A DNA stretch of 26,966 bases, from positions 1-26,966 of the forward strand of contig DASCPP010000012.1 of assembly GCA_036012565.1 (NCBI GenBank), given 5' to 3'. Each line of letters starts with the position of its first letter. Position 1 is the stretch's first letter. Shown in pieces: positions 23,902-26,966 of the stretch. The position numbers were made by a program, and so were the translations under genes. The notes under the pieces are model-generated. The model was given only the letters and a program-made list of their open reading frames with translations. It ran no database searches and had not been told where the DNA came from. Source of the DNA: DUAL01 sp036012565 (GTDB taxonomy: Bacteria > Bacteroidota > Bacteroidia > Flavobacteriales > BACL11).

Positions 23902-25857
23902 ATGAAAAAAAATGTGTTAGTATTTTGTATTGGTCTTTTTTGTTCTTTGTCTTTTGCACAAAACAATGAAGTAATTCTAAGTGTTGGAGAAGATAACATC
24001 ACTCTTGATGAGTTTAAAGCGATATTCTTAAAAAATAATCACAATGATTCTACCATTACCAAGGAGTATTTGAATGACTATATGCAACTATTTATTAATT
24101 TTCGTTTGAAAGTAAAAGAAGCAAAAGAGCTAAAATACGATACTATTACTGCATTTGTAAATGAACTCGCCATGTACAGGAATCAATTGGCAAAGCCTTA
24201 TTTGAGTGACAGTCAATTTGATGAAAAATTAATAGAAGAGGCATACGAGCGAATGCAAGAAGATGTAAATGCAAGCCATATTTTATTTGCAATAGATGAG
24301 AAATCAACTCCTACCGACACACTAAAAGCATATAAAAAAGCAACAGATATTCGGAATAAAATCCTTAAAGGAATGGACTTCTATCATGCAGCCAAGCAAT
24401 ATTCTGATGACAAATCAGCTATAAATAATGGAGGAAGTTTAGGTTATTTTACTGTTTTTATGATGGTTTATCCTTTCGAGAATGCGGCATATAATACAGA
24501 AATAGGGAAAATATCTAAGCCAGTTAGAACAAAGTATGGTTATCATCTTATAAAAGTGAATGATAAAAGGAAGGCAATTGGAGAGGTGAAGGTAGCACAC
24601 ATCATGTTTAAATTAGCAAAAGACGCTTCAGAGGAAGCGATTAATATTAGTAAAACTAAGATTGAGGAGATTGCCACAAAACTAAAAAATGGAGAGGATT
24701 TTAGCGACTTAGCTAAACAGTTTTCAGAGGATAGAGCCACAGCTGTAAAAGGGGGGAATATCCCTTGGTTTGGCGTAGGAAAGATGGTGAAGGAATTTGA
24801 GAATGCCTCCTTTTCATTACAAACTATCGGTGAGACTAGTACTGTTTTTAAGACTCCTTTCGGTTGGCATGTAGTCAAGCTCTTAGAAAAAAAACCTATT
24901 CCTACCTTTGAGGATGTAAAAGATAATTTAAAAAAGAAAGTCAATCAAGATTCCAGAAATGCTTTGCGAGATAAGGCACTAATTAGTAAAATTAAAAAAG
25001 AGTATAATTTTAAGCAATACAGCAACAGATTAAACGAAATTTCAAAATACATTGATGAGAGTTTGTCTAAAGGAAAATGGGCTTCCGAAAAAACAAATTT
25101 ACTCAGAAGGAATTTGTTTGTTTTAGATGCAAATTATTATACCCAAGCTGATTTTATTGCATTTATTCTGGCAAATCAAATGCAGGTAAAAGATAATTAT
25201 CAAACTTATTTTAATGACTTGTATAAAGCTTTTGTAAGTGAGAGTTGTCTGAGTTATGAAAACAGCAGATTAGAGAAAAAGTATCCAGAATTTAAAGCTC
25301 TTTTGCAAGAATATACGGATGGGATTCTTCTTTTCGATTTAATGGATGATAAAGTTTGGACAAAAGCTATAAAGGACACTTTAGGATTACAAACATTCTT
25401 TAACAACAATAAAGAAAATTATATGTGGGGAAAAAGGGTGGAAGCAAAAATATATACTTGTATTGACGAGGAAGTAGCCAAAAAAACTTTACGTCAAATA
25501 AAAAAACGACACAGAATGCTGTATTTGACTGATGAAGATGTGCTAAAAAAGGTAAATTATGACTCGCCATTAAACCTTCAAATTTTAGGAAAAAAATATT
25601 CTAAACATGAGAATGATTATGTAGATGAAGCTGGTATGAATATTGGTATAAGTAAAAATATTAAAGGCAAAGATGGTTCTATAATCATTGTAGATATTTT
25701 AGCATTAATTCCTCCACAACAAAAAGAGCTTTCAGAAACAAAAGGTAAAGTTATTTCAGATTATCAGGATTTCTTGGAAAAGCAATGGTTATATGAGTTA
25801 GAAGAAAAGTATCAGGTAAGGGTTAATACTCAGGTTCTCCATTCTTTAATCCAATAA
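23902..25857 (+). CDS. periplasmic peptidyl-prolyl isomerase with two parvulin domains
   Basis: 651 residues. A signal peptide (NVLVFCIGLFCSLSFA, then QNN) is followed by a SurA-like N-terminal helical chaperone segment (LDEFKAIF...YLNDYMQLFINFRLKVKEAKELKYDT in pattern). There are two parvulin (PpiC) domains: about 120-222 (ASHILFAID, AKQYSDDKSAINNGGSLGYF in pattern, YGYHLIKV) and about 227-333 (VAHIMFKLAK, LAKQFSEDRATAVKGGNIPWF in pattern, FGWHVVKLLEKK). The remaining ~310 residues form a charged helical region not assigned to a family by eye, and longer than in SurA of proteobacteria. The role is folding of outer-membrane and secreted proteins in the periplasm. It begins 19 bases after guaB; the lipoprotein gene follows after 4 bases. 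Confidence 0.9.
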   Translation: MKKNVLVFCIGLFCSLSFAQNNEVILSVGEDNITLDEFKAIFLKNNHNDSTITKEYLNDYMQLFINFRLKVKEAKELKYDTITAFVNELAMYRNQLAKPYLSDSQFDEKLIEEAYERMQEDVNASHILFAIDEKSTPTDTLKAYKKATDIRNKILKGMDFYHAAKQYSDDKSAINNGGSLGYFTVFMMVYPFENAAYNTEIGKISKPVRTKYGYHLIKVNDKRKAIGEVKVAHIMFKLAKDASEEAINISKTKIEEIATKLKNGEDFSDLAKQFSEDRATAVKGGNIPWFGVGKMVKEFENASFSLQTIGETSTVFKTPFGWHVVKLLEKKPIPTFEDVKDNLKKKVNQDSRNALRDKALISKIKKEYNFKQYSNRLNEISKYIDESLSKGKWASEKTNLLRRNLFVLDANYYTQADFIAFILANQMQVKDNYQTYFNDLYKAFVSESCLSYENSRLEKKYPEFKALLQEYTDGILLFDLMDDKVWTKAIKDTLGLQTFFNNNKENYMWGKRVEAKIYTCIDEEVAKKTLRQIKKRHRMLYLTDEDVLKKVNYDSPLNLQILGKKYSKHENDYVDEAGMNIGISKNIKGKDGSIIIVDILALIPPQQKELSETKGKVISDYQDFLEKQWLYELEEKYQVRVNTQVLHSLIQ

Positions 25858-25861
25858 GTAA

Positions 25862-26710
25862 ATGGTTTTGAAAGTGAAACACTATCTTTTCTTTTATTGT
25901 ACTGCATTATTTTTTATGGCTTGCAATGGCTTGTCTTCTGATGATAAGTTGTTGGTTAGTTTGTACGATAAAGATTTGTATTTTTCTGAAATAAGTAACT
26001 CTCTTCCTGAGGATAAAACCGATAGTGCCGCATTTGTACAAAGTTATATCGATAGTTGGATAAAAAAACAGCTTTTGGTAGCGCAAGCCGAAATGAATCT
26101 GATGGATGCTCTCAAGGATGTAGAAGATAGAATTGACGATTATAAAAATTCACTACTTATTTATGCCTATCAGCAAGAGTTGATAAAGCAAAATTTTGAT
26201 ACTGTTGTTACAAAAGCAGAAATTCAAAATTATTATGATAAGAATTTAGATGAGTTGGAATTAAAAGAAAATATATTTAAAGGAAGATATGTAAAAACGG
26301 CTTTTGATGCTCCAAAATTAGATTTGTTACGCAAATTATTTCGTTCAAACAAAGAGGAAGATAAAGAAGATTTACTAGAGTATTGCAGACAATTTGCTGC
26401 TGACTATCATTTAGACGAATCCAAATGGGTTTATTTTTCTAAGTTTGCCGACAAGTTGCCAATGGAAGTGAAGAATTCAACCTATTATCTAAGTAATAAT
26501 AAATATTACAGCTATACTGCTGATAGTAGCAAATATTTTTTATTTATTCATGGATATCAAATAAAAGGCAGAAGAAGTCCGTTAAGTTTGGTGCAAGAAA
26601 AAATTAGAGAAATAATTTTAAATAGAAATAAATTGTTGTTTCTGAAAGATTTAGAAGATAAGTTATATCAGAAAGCAATTTCAACAAATAAAATTAAAAT
26701 ACATCAATGA
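25862..26710 (+). CDS. SurA-like lipoprotein without a parvulin domain
   Basis: 282 residues. The lipoprotein signal ends in FFMAC, with Cys21 the likely lipidation site. The mature protein starts LSSDDKLLVSLYDKDLYFSEISNSLP and continues SYIDSWIKKQLLVAQAEMNL, then helices with DRIDDYKNSLLIYAYQQELI in pattern. This is the SurA N-terminal layout (a beta hairpin 'v..v....l...el...lp' followed by long helices). No parvulin motif (HIL..., GG.LG.f, G.hi..) is present, so it is probably a membrane-tethered chaperone or adaptor with no isomerase activity. It starts 4 bases after the PPIase gene, and its stop overlaps the surA start (ATGA), so the three should be made together. The chaperone role is inferred from layout and neighbours. 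Confidence 0.72.
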   Translation: MVLKVKHYLFFYCTALFFMACNGLSSDDKLLVSLYDKDLYFSEISNSLPEDKTDSAAFVQSYIDSWIKKQLLVAQAEMNLMDALKDVEDRIDDYKNSLLIYAYQQELIKQNFDTVVTKAEIQNYYDKNLDELELKENIFKGRYVKTAFDAPKLDLLRKLFRSNKEEDKEDLLEYCRQFAADYHLDESKWVYFSKFADKLPMEVKNSTYYLSNNKYYSYTADSSKYFLFIHGYQIKGRRSPLSLVQEKIREIILNRNKLLFLKDLEDKLYQKAISTNKIKIHQ

Positions 26711-26966
26711 AAAAACATATCCTTATAGCACTTTTGCTTCTTAGCAGTAAGATCTACTGCCAAAAAGTGATTGATGGCGTAGAAGCAATAATTGGAAATG
26801 AAATTATTCTCACCTCTGATATTGAGACCCAATACCAACAATATTTAACGCAAGGGTATACAAATGGAGGCGAGATAAAATGTAGGATTATTGAAGATTT
26901 ATTGTATCAGAAACTGCTTCTAAACCAAGCAAAAATTGACAGCTTGGAAATATCGGAACAAGAAAT
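26707..26966 (+). CDS. surA: SurA-family periplasmic chaperone/peptidyl-prolyl isomerase, N-terminal part (3' end outside window)
   Basis: 86 complete codons before the window ends. Translation gives a signal peptide (HILIALLLLSSKIYC, then QKV), then VIDGVEAIIGNEIILTSDIETQYQQYLTQGY in pattern, CRIIEDLLYQKLLLNQAKIDS in pattern, and EISEQE. 'VIDGV.A.IG..IIL.SDIE.QY' followed by 'C..IE.LL.QKLLLNQA.ID' is the typical start of SurA in this phylum. The parvulin domains are beyond the window. The ATG overlaps the preceding stop by 4 bases, indicating translational coupling with the SurA-like lipoprotein. SurA escorts outer-membrane proteins across the periplasm to the BAM complex. Confidence 0.88.
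   Translation, partial: MKKHILIALLLLSSKIYCQKVIDGVEAIIGNEIILTSDIETQYQQYLTQGYTNGGEIKCRIIEDLLYQKLLLNQAKIDSLEISEQE

Noticed and set aside
1..26966. Mobile elements, CRISPR arrays, tRNA/rRNA genes, defence islands
   Set aside because: Looked for transposase or integrase motifs, regularly spaced repeats and tRNA-like cloverleaf sequence in the intergenic gaps; none seen. Gaps are short, and gene order and base composition look uniform.

Overview
The window is a compact, AT-rich chromosomal stretch from a member of the Bacteroidota, most likely a Flavobacteriales-like marine lineage. Four things support this. Two proteins end in type IX secretion (T9SS) sorting domains, one type A and one type B (CHU_C, 'gliding motility-associated C-terminal'). 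Upstream regions carry the Bacteroidota -7 element TAnnTTTG, in one case with a TTG exactly 19 nt upstream. Ribosome binding sites are poor in Shine-Dalgarno sequence. The gene content and order (rel-fur-purA-ostA-like, guaB-PPIase-lipoprotein-surA, a QueE ending in HKYMNLP) look typical of the group. I saw no rRNA, tRNA, CRISPR array, insertion sequence or integrase. No gene-free stretch exceeds 300 bases; the longest is 141 bases.

Layout. (1) 1-4004, plus strand: the 3' end of a secreted CotH-like/lamin-tail protein with a T9SS signal, a small lipoprotein, a VTC-type polyphosphate polymerase domain protein, a DUF4956 membrane protein, a DUF2490 outer-membrane-type protein and cytidine deaminase, all abutting or overlapping. 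(2) 4062-6485: pheT with its own -7 element. (3) 6566-11063: ffh, folD, queE and a TPR/PD40/OmpA envelope protein, tightly packed. (4) 11053-17817, minus strand: glyA, rel (RelA/SpoT), a Fur-family regulator, purA and an OstA/LptA-like protein; the last converges on the OmpA gene with an 11-base overlap. (5) 17870-18814, plus strand: a nitronate monooxygenase/FabK-like flavoprotein divergent from glyA. (6) 18956-22315: a 1119-residue surface protein with a type B T9SS domain, ending in a clear intrinsic terminator. (7) 22416-26966: guaB followed by three SurA-type periplasmic folding factors, the last cut by the window edge.

How the genes fit together. Much of the window is housekeeping: translation and protein targeting (PheT, Ffh), one-carbon metabolism (GlyA, FolD), purine branch-point enzymes (PurA and GuaB) alongside the (p)ppGpp enzyme, and envelope biogenesis (OstA-like, OmpA-like, PPIase/SurA). 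The most interesting piece is the first cluster. It pairs a eukaryote-like VTC polyphosphate polymerase fold lacking SPX and membrane domains with a separate DUF4956 membrane protein, an outer-membrane-type protein, a lipoprotein and a secreted CotH-like protein. A polyphosphate-linked cell-surface modification system is a reasonable hypothesis, but nothing in the sequence proves it.

Several gene starts were moved from the longest open frame: ffh to 6566, purA to 13800, fur to 14267, rel to 16529 and glyA to 17817. Each change removes a neighbour overlap, an overlap with a promoter element, or non-family N-terminal sequence.
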